Positions 19,385 through 30,344 are shown, counted from the stretch's first letter. The stretch is DNA of 64,000 nt from Rhizomys pruinosus (GCA_009823505.1 VZQC01012261.1:2194279-2258278), one strand, 5' to 3'. The notes: generated by a model not told the origin, from the letters alone. A program made the numbers and translations.

Positions 19385-20530
19385 GGGATTAACATACCAT
19401 CCAACCATCGTGTCTATACATAAGTAACCTACCATACCATAACAATTAGTAATGTTTAGATACCTATATATCGAATTGCGAGTGCTTCATTAGTCGATTG
19501 AAAGGCTATATATTAATACTGTTTAAATACCTATATATCTAATTGCATGTGCTTCATTCGTAGGATTGAAAGGTTATGCATAGACAAGATGTCAGCCCAT
19601 GAAACAAAACACCCAGGATATTGACTGAGGACAAGGCACAACAGCTCCAGAGAAAGTAGACTGTTTTGCTTCGCACACACAAATTTTTTTCTTTTTTACA
19701 ACCTATGTCCCTGTTCTAAAGCCTAGGGAACAATCTGCGGAAGAGGGGGCACGGTAGAACTGTAAGGGCTGCGATGGGTGGGGTGAGAAGTGTGTGAAAC
19801 TAAACAATATAGACTGGACACTATCATTTGACTCAACTTGATTGAACATACACGCCCCCCCTGCTGGATGGGGTGGACCCCATGAGGCTGTGTGGGGTTT
19901 TGGGCACAACTGCCTGCAAATGGTTTTACATTAAGGATGCCTGTACTCACAATTTATCACTTATTGTTAAAAAATGAAAACCAAAACAAAAAAACAAAAC
20001 AAAACAGATGCAGNTGAAGCTGGAAGAGGTGTGGCCCGGTTAGTAGATTTCCTCTTTAGAATGTTTAGATTTTAGTAAATTTAGTTTAGATAGTAGTTTA
20101 GATTAGATTCTACACCGCAATGTTAGTCGGTAGAATGTAAGGGCTGCGATTGGGGTGAATGGTGAAACTACAACAATATAGACTGGACACTCATTTGATC
20201 AACTTGATTGAACATACAAGCCCCCCCTGCTGGATGGTGGGACCCATGAGCTGTGTGGGTTTGGGCACAACTGCTCGCAAATTGGTTTTACGTGAAGGAT
20301 GCTTGTACTCACAAATTATCACTTATTGTTTAAAAAAAAATGAAAACAAAACAAAACAAAACAAACAGATGCAGAAAAGTTATGGCAGAATGCATGATCT
20401 GGGATGGGTAGGGGTGGGGTGGGGGGAAGGGAAGGGGATATATGCCTGAACTGAATTGGAAAATGATGTATGAAATACACAAAGCATCAATAAAAACAAA
20501 TTAAAAAATAAAAAAGTTTAAAAAAATAAA
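19385..20530 (+). mobile_element. L1 3'-UTR-like element with internal duplications
   Basis: Ends in the L1-type series 'tggcagaatgcatgatctg', G-rich tract, 'tgatgtatgaaatacacaaa', 'caataaaaac'. The body matches 41510-42040. A block of about 215 bases occurs twice (about 19754-19978 and 20129-20342), and a smaller one of about 70 bases occurs at 19460-19580. A single N at 20014 lies between the large copies. Confidence 0.6.
20014..20014. other. Single ambiguous base
   Basis: One N between the two copies of a duplicated block, consistent with an unresolved join. Confidence 1.
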
Positions 20531-20845
20531 AAATATGCATTTGCATAGTCACAGATTAGTGCAAATCACAGATCTCATCAGAGAAATTTCTTGTGCAATT
20601 CAGAAACAATTGTTTAAAGTTCAGAGAGGTGTCTATAGAATGCCCAGTCACAAATGGGACATCTACACCCTACCCTCTCCACCTAAGGATCAGAGGTAGA
20701 AAGATATGAACCAGTGGTCAGGGAGAATCAGAATAAATAAATGTCTTCTGAACATGACAAGACTACTGGGCTTATGAATTTACAGCAGCTGTGAGTGCCT
20801 ACACAAAGCCTGAATAAGATCAAGCCAGTCAGCATTACAACATAG
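20531..20845. other. No feature recognised
   Basis: About 315 bases; nothing assigned. Confidence 0.5.
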
Positions 20846-20846
20846 A

Positions 20847-21000
20847 GCCAGGCATGGTGGTGCACGCCTTTAATCCCAGCACTCAGGAGGCAGAGGCACT
20901 TGGATCTCTGGAAATTCAAGGCTAGCCTGGTCTACATAGTGAGTTCCAGGACAGCTGGGGCTATAGAGAGACCCTGTCTCAAAATGACCAAGAAAAAAAA
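20847..21000 (+). mobile_element. B1 SINE
   Basis: From 'agccaggcatggtggtgc' to 'cctgtctcaaaatgacc' plus A-tail. Confidence 0.94.
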
Positions 21001-21660
21001 AAATTCCAGCATGGACAGAGGTGGGGTTCATGAGCTCCCACCCCTGAGGAACTACAGATAGTTGACAGATTCTAGGCCAGAGTGAATCAGGTTTATTAAA
21101 GGGTGTGGCTCCTGATAGGTCTAGACACTTTAGTGGATGGGCACACACCCATGAGCACAAATTGGACTCAATGGGTTATTTAAATGGGGGTGGGGGGGAG
21201 ACACGAAGTTGGGAGGAGATGGATCTAGAAAGAGTTGGGGAGATAATCAAAATCCATCATATTCCTGTATAAAGGCTAAGGTGGTCATCAACAACATATC
21301 TTGGAAGAGGGAGCCTTAATTAAGGAATTTCCTCCATCAGACTGATCTAGGGACGTATCTGTGGGATACAGCCCACTGTGGGCAGTGCTATCTATCCTTA
21401 AGCAAGTGACTTGGCTTGGGTTATATAACTTAATTGTACCTGAGCCTGGAAGCAAGCCAGTAAGTATTGTTTCTCCATGGTCTGTGCTTTTAGTTCCTGC
21501 CTTACCTTCAACAGCCTGTAACCTGTAAGCCCAATAAACTCTTTCCTCTCACAAATTGATTTTGGTCAATGTTTTATCACAACAACAGAGAAATCAAACT
21601 AGAATAGCATGTAGAAAATTCTCAACAAATTAATAAAATATTGTATTTTAAAGAAGTTTT
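21001..21660 (+). mobile_element. L1 (Lx-like) 3' end split by another repeat
   Basis: 21001-21270 has the G-rich 3'-UTR texture ('gggggtgggggggagacac', 'gttgggaggagatggatc'). 21613-21660 has the matching end 'gaaaattctcaacaaatt' followed by 'aataaaat'. The sequence between is a separate repeat. Confidence 0.6.
21275..21612 (+). mobile_element. Rodent repeat 'X', copy 1 (5' truncated)
   Basis: Shares 'gcccactgtgggca', 'aagccagtaa', 'cctgtaagc..aataaa' and the end 'gttttatcacaacaacag' with copies at 27966-28352 and 44518-44897. The layout (AATAAA shortly before the end) is LTR-like, but I cannot give the family name. Confidence 0.65.
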
Positions 21661-21674
21661 TTAAAAAAGAAGAA

Positions 21675-21980
21675 AACAAAGCCAAGCTTAATGGCTCATT
21701 TCTATAATCCCAGCACTACAGAAGCCAAGGCAAGGGCTTTTGTAAAGATGGCTCAGCAATTAAGAGAGTCTAGTTAGCTCATGGCTGCTAACAACCCAGT
21801 TCCAGGGAATCCAATGCCCTTTTCTAACCTCTGCAGGCATTGCACAACATCAACATGGGTGCACTTCCACTCATACACATAAAATTATAATTAAAAAAGG
21901 AAGCTAAAGCAGGAGGATCACCAGGAGTTTAGGGATAGCGAGGTCTAAAGATAGTGTGGTCTAAAGACACACAGCAGGGG
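21675..21980 (+). mobile_element. Old B1 split by a B2-type SINE
   Basis: B1-like 21680-21740 ('tataatcccagcactacag') resumes at about 21898 ('gaagctaaagcaggagg'). Between is a diverged B2-type copy with a single block and 'cacttccactcatacacat'. Confidence 0.65.
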
Positions 21981-22211
21981 AGAGGGAGAAAGAGGTGAAC
22001 AGCGCTAATGAGAAAGAAACTACAATCTCATTATTTGCAGGTGCTATTATCTATATACAAACTGAAAAACAGCAATGTACTAGAAAGATAAAATTTAGTA
22101 AGAGAGGCAGATTAGTGGGCAAAGTGTTCCATTTCCAATGTAACATTCAAATCAGCTACAAATTTAAAAGTCAAAAAGCTTGCTATATTTTATACATATA
22201 TTTTTTTTAAT

Positions 22212-22352
22212 CTTTTCGAGACAGGGTCGCCCTGTAGCTCCAGCTGTCCTAGAACTCACTCTGTAGATCAGACTGGCCTTGAACTCACAAAGATTTGCCT
22301 GCCTCTGCCTCCCAAGTGCTAGGATTAAAGGCATACATCACCAAGCCTGGCT
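22212..22352 (-). mobile_element. B1 SINE
   Basis: From 'cttttcgagacagggtcgc' to 'caccaagcctggct'. Confidence 0.94.
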
Positions 22353-22480
22353 ACTATATATAGTATATTTTTTAAAAATCTAACCAAAAATTTCATATCT
22401 AAGGAAAATTATGACACTTTACTAAAAAGTAAATAAAATCTAAATGATTAAATATAAACACCTAATATGGAAAATGTCAG

Positions 22481-22732
22481 GGCTGGAGAGATGGCCTAGC
22501 GGTTGAGAGCTCCGACCGCTCTTGCAGAGGACCCGGGTTCGATCCCCGGCACCCACATGGCGGCCAAGAACCATCTGAGGCTCCAATTCCAGGAGAACTC
22601 CAGTTCCAGGGGAATCCGACACCCTCTTCTGACCTCCGCGGCATTGTAGGACACGGGTGCACAGACTTGCATGCAGACAGTACATTCATACACATACAGA
22701 AATAAATAAAATTAATTAAAAATTTAAAAAAA
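22481..22732 (+). mobile_element. B2-type SINE (D)
   Basis: Intact B-box-like 'gggttcgatccc', the 17-bp duplication, and the full 3' half. 'aaaatgtca' stands on both sides. Confidence 0.96.
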
Positions 22733-22774
22733 AAAAGAAAAATGTCAATCTTCCTCCCAATTTTTTTTTTGTGT

Positions 22775-22920
22775 GTGTGTATTTTTGAGACAGGGTCACC
22801 CTTTAGTTCTAGCTGGCCTGGAGCTCACTCAGTAGACAGGCTGACCTTGAACTCACAGAGATCCACCTCCCTCTGCCTCCCAAGTGCTAGAATTAAAGAT
22901 GTGTGCCACCACGCCCCACT
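22775..22920 (-). mobile_element. B1 SINE
   Basis: From 'tttttgagacagggtcacc' to 'gtgccaccacgccccact'. Confidence 0.93.
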
Positions 22921-23284
22921 CTCCAAAACATTTCTACACCATAAATCTAACAAAACACCTCAAAGCCTTCTAATTATTTAGCACTTCAAAACATTTCCCA
23001 AAACCAACTATATATCTATAAATTCAGCAATACACCTTAAAGACCTTTAATTTGCATATGCAAAGGGCCAAAGCACCTCTAAAGCACGTGAGATTTGTTT
23101 CACTAGACAGAGAACTATCATTTCAAGACTGATTTATCACAGAAAGAACAGAGAACAGGATAGATTTAAATCTAGAAAGCACATAGGCTGAAATGAAAGA
23201 CAAAGCTTTAAAATGAAAAATTTATTACTCAGTTTTGGAGGCATGTCTTAAGCGAAACTAAATGTAAATGACTAACTGTATAAA
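22921..23284. other. No feature recognised
   Basis: About 360 bases of AT-rich sequence. Confidence 0.5.
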
Positions 23285-23442
23285 CACCTACATAAACCAG
23301 CATAATGGCACATGGCTGTAATCCCACCACTCAGAGATGGAGGCAAGAGGCTCATTCCAAGTCAGAAGCCTGCCTAGTCTACATAGTCAATTCTAGGCAG
23401 GCTAGGCCAATATAGTAAAAATCTGCCTCAAAAAAATAAGAT
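23285..23442 (+). mobile_element. Old B1-like SINE
   Basis: 'ggctgtaatcccaccactc', 'gcctgcctagtctacatag', 'aaatctgcctcaaaaaa'. Confidence 0.7.
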
Positions 23443-23444
23443 AA

Positions 23445-23640
23445 GGGGTTGGAGAGATGGCTTAGCAGTTAATAGTACTGGCTTCACTTGCAAAGGACCA
23501 GGGTTCAGTTCCCAGAATCTATATGGCAGCTAACAATTGTCTGTAACCCCAAAATCAATGCCCTCTTCATGGTGACGGTTTTTGTATGACTTATATACAT
23601 ACAGGCAACACACACTTGTATGCATAAAATAAAAATCAAA
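23445..23640 (+). mobile_element. B2-type SINE (O)
   Basis: Head 'ggggttggagagatggctt', shortened centre, old-type tail 'atgcataaaataaaaat'. Confidence 0.85.
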
Positions 23641-23717
23641 AGAAAAATACCTACATAGATATCTAAATAAATCATAAGACTGTTAAGTTTTACATTAAAA
23701 TTAACCTTTATTTATTT

Positions 23718-23850
23718 TTTTCTCTCTCCCTGAGACAGGCTCTTACACTATAGCTCAGGCTGCCCTGGAACTCATTATCAAGTCCAGGATAGACCTGAAC
23801 TCCTTCCTCAGCTCCCAAGTACAAGCATTATAAAAGCCACGAACTACCAT
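23718..23850 (-). mobile_element. Old B1-like SINE
   Basis: 'ccctgagacaggctcttac', 'ctgccctggaactcatt', 'cagctcccaagtacaagc'. Confidence 0.65.
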
Positions 23851-23924
23851 GTATATTCATTCAAAATAATGAAATTATAAATCTAAACATAGGCAAAGGC
23901 ATTTGTGACTCAGAAATTAATTTC

Positions 23925-24100
23925 TTATTGTATGATGTGTTTGTGTGTATATACCTGCCTGACACATCACACATGTGGAGGTCAGAGGACAACGTGCAAC
24001 AGTTAGTGCTCTCCTTCCACCATGTGGACCCCAGGGTTCAAATTCAGATTATATGGCATGGTGGCAAGCACCATGAACCATATCACCAGCTACAAATGTA
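23925..24100 (-). mobile_element. B3-like SINE (ggtcagaggacaac type)
   Basis: 'gtggaggtcagaggacaac' followed by 'ctctccttccaccatgtgg', and a decayed head at the right end. Confidence 0.75.
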
Positions 24101-24575
24101 CTTTTTTTTGTTTTTTAAATTTTCCAGACTGTGATTTTATCTCTAGGAGTTCAATTAAGTTCATTTTTTATAGGGCACAGGTGAAGGTATACTGGAGCTG
24201 TAGAATGATAGAAAAATGATGAAAAGAGGTAAAACCTCTTCAGAAAAGTCAGGGCCTGGGAATCTAGGATCACATATGGAGTCAAGATCATAGCTGGCCA
24301 TCAAAGAAGGTGGGAAGTCCATTCTAGAGAATCAGTCTTCTCCAAACTAGAAACTGCAAATGACAAAAACTCCCCTGTTGCCAGCATAAGTCCCAACAAA
24401 GAGGCAAAGCCACAACCATGCACATTCTGGGACCTCAGGTGAAAGGGTTGTAGGAAATGCAGCCACTCAAAGAAGGGTGAAACTGCTGTTCTCCATCTTC
24501 CAATCTACTCCACCATCATCCCACCACTGGAGAAACATGGAACCATAGCTAACAGTTTGGGATCACAGTTTCAGG
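24101..24575. other. No feature recognised
   Basis: About 475 bases with no repeat or convincing frame. Confidence 0.5.
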
Positions 24576-24785
24576 CTCAGCAGACCTCCAGGTTTATGAA
24601 AGGGGACCACAACACTAGCTCACATGAGGGGACCACAACTCCAGTTCACAGGAGGTGGCCCCAGCCTCAGGCTCATGGGATACAACCAAGCTCCAGATAC
24701 ATGGGAGGGGACAACAGCACCAAGTTCACAAGGAGAGACCACAGCTCCAGGCTCATGGGAGGGGTCATAATTTCAATTATGCAGG
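24576..24785 (+). repeat. Degenerate minisatellite, about 26-bp unit
   Basis: About eight units of the type 'ggggaccacaactccagttc' plus 'acagga'. Starts at 24602, 24628, 24654 and 24680 are 26 bases apart; later units are 26-28. No longer frame supports coding. Confidence 0.8.
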
Positions 24786-24845
24786 TCCTTACTATTTTCC
24801 CATTTCCATCACATAATTATAAGTGTATTTAAGAAAAAGAGCACT

Positions 24846-25083
24846 GGGGCTAGAGAGATGGCCTAGCGGTTAAAAGCACAGACTGCTCTTGCAGAGGTCC
24901 CGGGTTCGATCCCCAGCACCCACATGGCAGCTGAGAACCATCTTTAGCTCCAGTTCCAGGGGAATCCAACACCCTCTTCTTCTGACCTCCGCGGCACTGC
25001 ACGACACGGTGCACAAACCTACATGTAGACAGTACATTCATACACATAAAAAATAAATAAAATTTTTTAAAAATTAAAAAAAG
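24846..25083 (+). mobile_element. B2-type SINE (S)
   Basis: Single-block copy with 'gggttcgatccc'. 'aagaaaaagagcact' is repeated at both ends. Confidence 0.95.
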
Positions 25084-25099
25084 AAAAGAAAAAGAGCAC

Positions 25100-25640
25100 T
25101 TTGACTTCTATGTAGCAAACAGTAATAATAGTCACTTACTGGCTTGAATTTCTCCCTAAAAAGACAACAATATTAGAGAACACACTTTTTGCTTTTACTT
25201 AAGGAAACAGATGGATCAAATGTTTTTCTTTTTCATGGTAAAGTATCCAGTTGGCTTTCTGGGTGTCTGCTGCTTTCACATCTTCCTCCCTGGCCAGGGG
25301 GAACAAGTGATGAGACATCTTACCAGAGTCATGTTTAAGACCATTGTGCCTGCCCACTGCTGTCACTCTTTCTTTGGCACCCACAGTTAAGCTGCCATCA
25401 ACCTTGGCTCCCCAGAGTCTTTCTTTCTTACTTGCCAGGTCCTGAGTTCAGAATATTAAGATCAACACAGAAGCACCTAAGGTCAGGAAAATATTCACCC
25501 TATGTAAAAAAGGTTCCTCACATGGTCTAGCACAAACACTAATCCTTTCTCCAGCTAGTCCACCCCAGACCTCAAAGCCAACTAGCTGCCTGGAGTATGC
25601 CTCATTCTGCTATCTTCTCTCCAGCAAAGCATTTATTCTT
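25100..25640. other. About 540 bases of unassigned, repeat-poor sequence
   Basis: No SINE or L1. A 61-codon minus-strand frame (25199-25384) with many charged residues is visible but unrecognised and has no splice signals that I would trust. Confidence 0.4.
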
Positions 25641-25768
25641 TTTCTTTTTGGAAACAGGGTCTCAGTATTAAGCCCTTGGAACTTGTTATATAGACCAGGT
25701 TGGCTTGGAACTCACAGAGATCTGCTGGGCTTGGGCTCTGGAGCGCTGTATGCCACCACACCCTGCCT
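25641..25768 (-). mobile_element. B1 SINE, diverged
   Basis: 'ggaaacagggtctcagtat', 'tatagaccaggttggcttgg', 'atgccaccacaccctgcc'. Confidence 0.82.
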
Positions 25769-25824
25769 AATTGATCTTTTTCAAGCTCAATAGTTTGAAT
25801 ATGTTCCCTTAAAAAAATGCGGGT

Positions 25825-25950
25825 GTTGGAAGGCAGAGGCAGGCAGATCTCTTGTGATTTCAAGGACAGCCTGCTCTACATAGTAAGTTCCAGGACAAGC
25901 TGGGGCTACAGGAAGACCCTGTCTCAGGAAAAAAAAAAAAAAGAAAGAAA
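25825..25950 (+). mobile_element. B1 SINE, 5' truncated
   Basis: Starts 'gggtgttggaaggcagagg' and ends in 'cctgtctcagg' with a long A-tail. Confidence 0.88.
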
Positions 25951-26048
25951 GAATCCAGGTGTTAAAACTTTATGGCCAGGATAGTAGTACTAAGAGGAGA
26001 GAACCTTTCAGTGACAGGGATGCCAAGGGCTTTTATAAAAGACTTCAC

Positions 26049-26155
26049 CTGCTCGCTTTGGCAGCACATATACTAAAATTGGAACAATACAGAGAAGATT
26101 AACATGGCCCCTGCGCAAGGATGACATGCAAATTCGTGAAGCGTTCCATATTAAA
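26049..26155 (+). pseudogene. Rnu6-ps: U6 snRNA processed pseudogene
   Basis: About 106 bases match U6 spliceosomal RNA nearly end to end: 'gctcgctttggcagcacat', 'aaattggaacaatacagag', 'cccctgcgcaaggatgac', 'cgtgaagcgttccatatt'. At least four changes from U6 are visible (CGG to TGG near the 5' end, GAACGATAC to gaacaatac, TTAGCATGG to ttaacatgg, GACACGC to gacatgc), mostly C/G to T/A transitions. An A-rich tail and a 12-bp duplication 'aaaagacttcac' (26037-26048 and 26167-26178) mark an L1-type retroposition. There is no U6-type external promoter upstream (no PSE or TATA at the proper spacing), so it is very likely silent. Confidence 0.95.
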
Positions 26156-26433
26156 AAATAAAAATAAAAAGACTTCACATAGTAGTTCTCTAGCCCCTCT
26201 GCCTCCTTTCTATCATGTGAAGACACATTACACATTACACTCACTTCTGGAGGATGCAAACCTCACCAAACAGCTGAATCTTTAGGATCTTATTCTAGCC
26301 TTCCTGATCTTCAGAACCAACCACAAGAAATAAGACCTTTTTTTTTTTAATACATTGCTCCATCTTAGGCAATTCTTAGAGCAGCACAAACAAATTCAGT
26401 AACCAGAATAGAAAACATTAAAGAAAAATCCAA

Positions 26434-26648
26434 CTTGGGGCTGGAGAGATGTCTCAGCAGTTAAGAGCACAGGTTGCTCTTGCACAGGACCTGGGTTTGA
26501 TTCCCAGCACCCACACGGCAGCTAACAACCATCTATAACTTCAGTTCCAGAGGATACAATGCCTTCTTCTGACCTCCATGTGCAATGCACAACACAGGTG
26601 CACTTATATATATGCAGGCAATATACTCATACATATAAAATAAAAATA
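26434..26648 (+). mobile_element. B2-type SINE (O)
   Basis: First of three head-to-tail O copies. 'ggggctggagagatgtctc' to 'acatataaaataaaaat'. Confidence 0.9.
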
Positions 26649-26870
26649 AGGGCTGAAGTAATGGCTCAGTGGTTAAGAGCACCAGTTGTTTTTGCAGAGG
26701 ATCCAGGTTCAATCTCCAAATTCAATCTCCAGCACCCATACAGCAGCTAACAACCATCTGTGACCACAGTTCCAGGGGAATTTGCCAACAGGGGTACAGT
26801 TACACACATGCAGGCAATACACTCATACACATAAAATAAAATAAAATAATAAAATAAATTTAAAAAAGAA
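26649..26870 (+). mobile_element. B2-type SINE (O)
   Basis: Second of the trio. Carries a small direct duplication ('ttcaatctccaaattcaat') at the B-box region. Confidence 0.87.
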
Positions 26871-26876
26871 AAACAT

Positions 26877-27085
26877 GAGGCTGGAGAGATGGCTCAATGG
26901 TTAAGATCACTGACAGTTCTTACAAAGGACTTAGGTTCGGTTACCAGCACCCACATGGCAGCTCCAGTTCCATAGAATCTGATACCCCCTCCTGACCTCC
27001 AAAGGCATTACATGCATGGATACACTTGATACATGCACACAAAATACTCACATACATAATATAAAAATTAATGCATTTTAAAAAA
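26877..27085 (+). mobile_element. B2-type SINE (O)
   Basis: Third of the trio, with a deletion between 'cacatggcag' and 'ctccagttcc'. Confidence 0.87.
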
Positions 27086-27312
27086 CATCCATACACATGA
27101 AAATAAAATTAGAAAAAAGAAAAACATAACTTGAGAGAACAAATGGCACTATCAAATACATTGCAAAAGAGAATTCCAATCAGTATCTTGAAAAGTCCTT
27201 CTACACACAAGAAAAATACAGTGAGGATGCATTTTTACATTCAATAAAATAGTAACACTGAAGCATGCAATGATTACTAAGTTAGATGTTAATAAAGGAA
27301 AGAAAATTGCCA

Positions 27313-27557
27313 CAGGGCTGGAGAGATAGCCTAGCAGTTAAGAGCACCGACTGCCCTTGCAGAGGACCTGGGTTCGATCCCCAGCACCCACAAGGCGGCT
27401 AAGAAACGTCTGTAACTCCAATTCCAGGAGAACTCCAGTTCCAGGGGAATACAAGACCCTCTTCTGACCTCTGCAGCATTGCATGACATGGGTACACAGA
27501 CCTACATGATGCAGACAGTACATTCGTACACAATACAAAAATAAAATTTTAAAAAAA
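27313..27557 (+). mobile_element. B2-type SINE (D)
   Basis: Complete copy between exact 16-bp duplications 'ggaaagaaaattgcca' (27297-27312, 27558-27573). Confidence 0.97.
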
Positions 27558-27573
27558 GGAAAGAAAATTGCCA

Positions 27574-27965
27574 AAGCTGATCTAAATTACTCAAATTAAT
27601 TCTTGGATGCCATAGTAACCAACCTCCTACAAAGCATATGGCCCCTGAATTCATGAAACAAACCTGAATTCTAGCTACAAAAGGTAGAGAAAGGTTACTG
27701 AATAAGAAAAAAAAAAAAGGATTTGGTACACTGGTCTCTCTCTTTCCAGTATTTATGTCACTTACATATTTTGTTCATATTTTTACTATGCCAAAATATC
27801 CAATGTAATAGCTAGGTTGTAGATATGTGGCTGCCCTCTCCACCACCACTTACATGCTATTCTGATTATATACCTTCAATGAATTTAGGAAAGTGCTAAC
27901 AAGTAACTCCACAAGTAGGCCACAGCTAGTCCTAATAATTCCATCCCCCTAGACAGTTATCCTGC
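27574..27965. other. No feature recognised
   Basis: About 390 bases of AT-rich sequence. Confidence 0.5.
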
Positions 27966-28352
27966 TTAGCCTTAACTGTCAACTTGAGACAGCCTAGAGT
28001 CCTTTAAGCAGAAACCACAAGTCAGGAATTGTTTAAATCAGACAGGCCAGTGTCTGGGAGGGTTGCCATGATTGTTAACTAATGTAAGAAGGCCCAGCCC
28101 ACTGTGGGCAACACCATCCCTAAGCAGTTGGTTCTAGACCATCTAAGAAACCAAGCTAAGCATGAGTCTGTAAAGCAAAGCCAGTAATCAGTATTCCTCC
28201 ACAGCTTCTGCTTCAAGTACTTGCTTAAGTTCCTGCCCTGAGTTCCTCAATAATGGACTAACCTGTAAGCTGAAATAAATCCTTTCTTCCCCCTAAGTTG
28301 CTTTTGGTCAGAATGTTTTATCACACCAACAGTAAAAACAAACTAGAACAGC
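27966..28352 (+). mobile_element. Rodent repeat 'X', copy 2 (most complete)
   Basis: From 'ccttaactgtcaacttgag' through 'gcccactgtgggcaac' to 'gctgaaataaatcctttc' and 'ttttatcacaccaacag'. It has no frame and an AATAAA near its 3' end. Confidence 0.7.
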
Positions 28353-28714
28353 AGCAAATAAGCACCTTATGATAAAGTGTATTTGAAATACAGCAATTTT
28401 TCTAGCCAGAGGTAGCAATCCAGGGGTGGTTTGACCACAATTTATAATTTGTTTTAGATGATACAAATAAGTACACTGTTTTGCTGTCTCACTAACATAT
28501 GTACTTTCCTTTGTAGTTTTTCCCTGAAGAGACTTAACATCAAAGAATCTATTAATGAGTGAATTACATTAATAGGTAAAAGTAAAAGCACCAGATCATA
28601 TAAATAAATAGTTCATTATTCTCTGTAAATTTAAATCCCTAAGAGGAAAATCAGGAAGAAAAGGAAATTGTATATTATTACTGCTGCTTACTAGTATCAC
28701 CACCACCACCACTA
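28353..28714. other. No feature recognised
   Basis: AT-rich. Holds a short (CAC)5-like run near 28697. Confidence 0.5.
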
Positions 28715-28912
28715 CTGCATATGTACATGATGAGGGAAAAATGCGCACACAGGATTTGCGCACACAGTGCCACCTGTACATGTGGAGGTCAAAGGACAAC
28801 TCTATGGAGTTGGTTCTCTCCTTTCACATTTAAAAAGTTTCAGGGATTGAACCCAAGTTGCTAGACTTACAAACAAAGCATCTTTACCCACTAAGCCATC
28901 TTGCCAGCACCA
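28715..28912 (-). mobile_element. B3-like SINE (ggtcaaaggacaac type)
   Basis: 'gtggaggtcaaaggacaac', 'gttggttctctcctttcac', and head 'cccactaagccatcttgcc'. Confidence 0.8.
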
Positions 28913-29010
28913 ATGTTTAATCTCAGCACTCAGGAGCCAGAGGCAGGTGGATCTCTGTGAGTTCAAGGCCAACCTGGTCTACATAGGGAGTTCCAAGTCC
29001 AGCTCAGAAC
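28913..29010 (+). mobile_element. B1 SINE, truncated at both ends
   Basis: 'tgtttaatctcagcactc' to 'ccaagtccagctcagaac'. Confidence 0.82.
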
Positions 29011-29372
29011 TGAAATATGATATAGAAATAACATAGTTTGTTTTCAGATGACATAATTTTAATATAGGTGTGACGTATATGCAATGTATATGCATACATT
29101 GAAGCAATACATGTTGGAGGGAACAACAACAAAAGAACTGGGACAAAACAAAAACAAAACGACCAACTGAAACAGTGAAGTTCTCCCAAAAATAATAATC
29201 CTCTGCTTTGGAAAAACTCTGGACTCAGAAAAAGATGCAACACATGTATGGCAGAATACATGAACTTGGGTGAGGTGGGAACATGGAAAAGGAAATGAGT
29301 CTAAATTGGATTGAAAAATGATGTATGATGTATGAAGTTTAATAAATATATTAAAACAAAAATTAAAGTAAA
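29011..29372 (+). mobile_element. L1 3'-end remnant
   Basis: Clear only at its end: 'tatggcagaatacatgaac', purine run, 'attgaaaaatgatgtatg', then 'aataaatatattaaaa'. The 5' part is unassigned. Confidence 0.5.
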
Positions 29373-29624
29373 TGTTGAGTTGGGATGGTAAAGTCTAAGT
29401 CTATGATTACTGAATGAAACCCCAGCACTAAAATGAATGGAAGAAAAAAAAAAAGCAAAAACTAGTTTGTCATGACATTGTATCTAAGCACAGTATTTTA
29501 TGGGAGTGCTTCTTAGTATTTCTTATACAAGGCTGCTTGAGCTTTTGTCCAAGTCTTTTCTAAATATTATACAGTAGTTAAAAGTATCAGGCTGGGGCTG
29601 ATACTTTTTTAAAGTAAAAGTATG
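29373..29624. other. No feature recognised
   Basis: AT-rich sequence. Confidence 0.5.
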
Positions 29625-29871
29625 GGGCTAGAGAGATGGCCTAGCGGTTAAGAGCACCGACTGCTCTTGCAGAGGACCCAGATTCGATCCCCAGCACCCA
29701 CATGGCGGCTGAGAACCGTCTGTAACTCCAATTCCAGGAGAACTCCAGTTCCAGGGGAATCCGACACCCTCTTCTGACCTCCGCAGCATTGCACGACACG
29801 GGTGCGCAGACCTGCATGCAGACAGTACATTCAAATTAATTAATTAATTAATTAATTAATTAATTAATTAA
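29625..29871 (+). mobile_element. B2-type SINE (D) with (AATT)n tail
   Basis: D copy whose A-rich tail is replaced by about nine AATT units (29833-29871). 'aaaagtat' occurs on both sides. Confidence 0.95.
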
Positions 29872-30190
29872 AAGTATCAGGCTGGTGTAACTTAGCCTTT
29901 CTGGAAGCTTAATGACCATACTTAATTCCTATACCAATTTGGCCGAGGGATTTAAGGGATTACTTTGTTCCTTGCCCTCAGAAGTCAACTAAGTCCCAGG
30001 GGAATATGCATGGGGGCATCTCTTAAAATGTCCTGCAAATGTGAGTCACCAGTCTTCCTGTGCAGGGAGGTCTTGGAGATCCACTAATGGGACTTCAGCC
30101 AGTGTCCAGTCTATAAAGAGGAAAGTCTGTTCATGTTTCAAAAAGGGAAGCCTGGTCTAATGTCATCAGCCATCAGGAGATGCAATCAAA
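29872..30190. other. No feature recognised
   Basis: About 320 bases; nothing assigned. Confidence 0.5.
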
Positions 30191-30192
30191 GC

Positions 30193-30229
<37 letters not shown>

Positions 30230-30242
30230 TAATAATAAATTT
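30191..30242 (+). repeat. (AAT)n microsatellite
   Basis: About 14 AAT units with one break. Confidence 0.97.
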
Positions 30243-30255
30243 TAAATAGCTACAA

Positions 30256-30340
30256 TAAGAGGCTAGAGATATAGCTCCACCATAGACTGCTTCCCTAGAA
30301 TTTGTTAAGCCCTAGAGTTCAATCCCCAGAACCATGGGTG
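30256..30340 (+). mobile_element. ID-like SINE
   Basis: 'gctagagatatagctccacc', 'ttgttaagccctagagttc', 'aatccccagaaccat' in ID order. Confidence 0.65.
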
Positions 30341-30344
30341 GCTA

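Noticed and set aside
25199..25384. 61-codon minus-strand frame with charged residues in repeat-poor DNA
   Set aside because: No start context, splice sites or recognisable homology; kept only as a note in the feature list.
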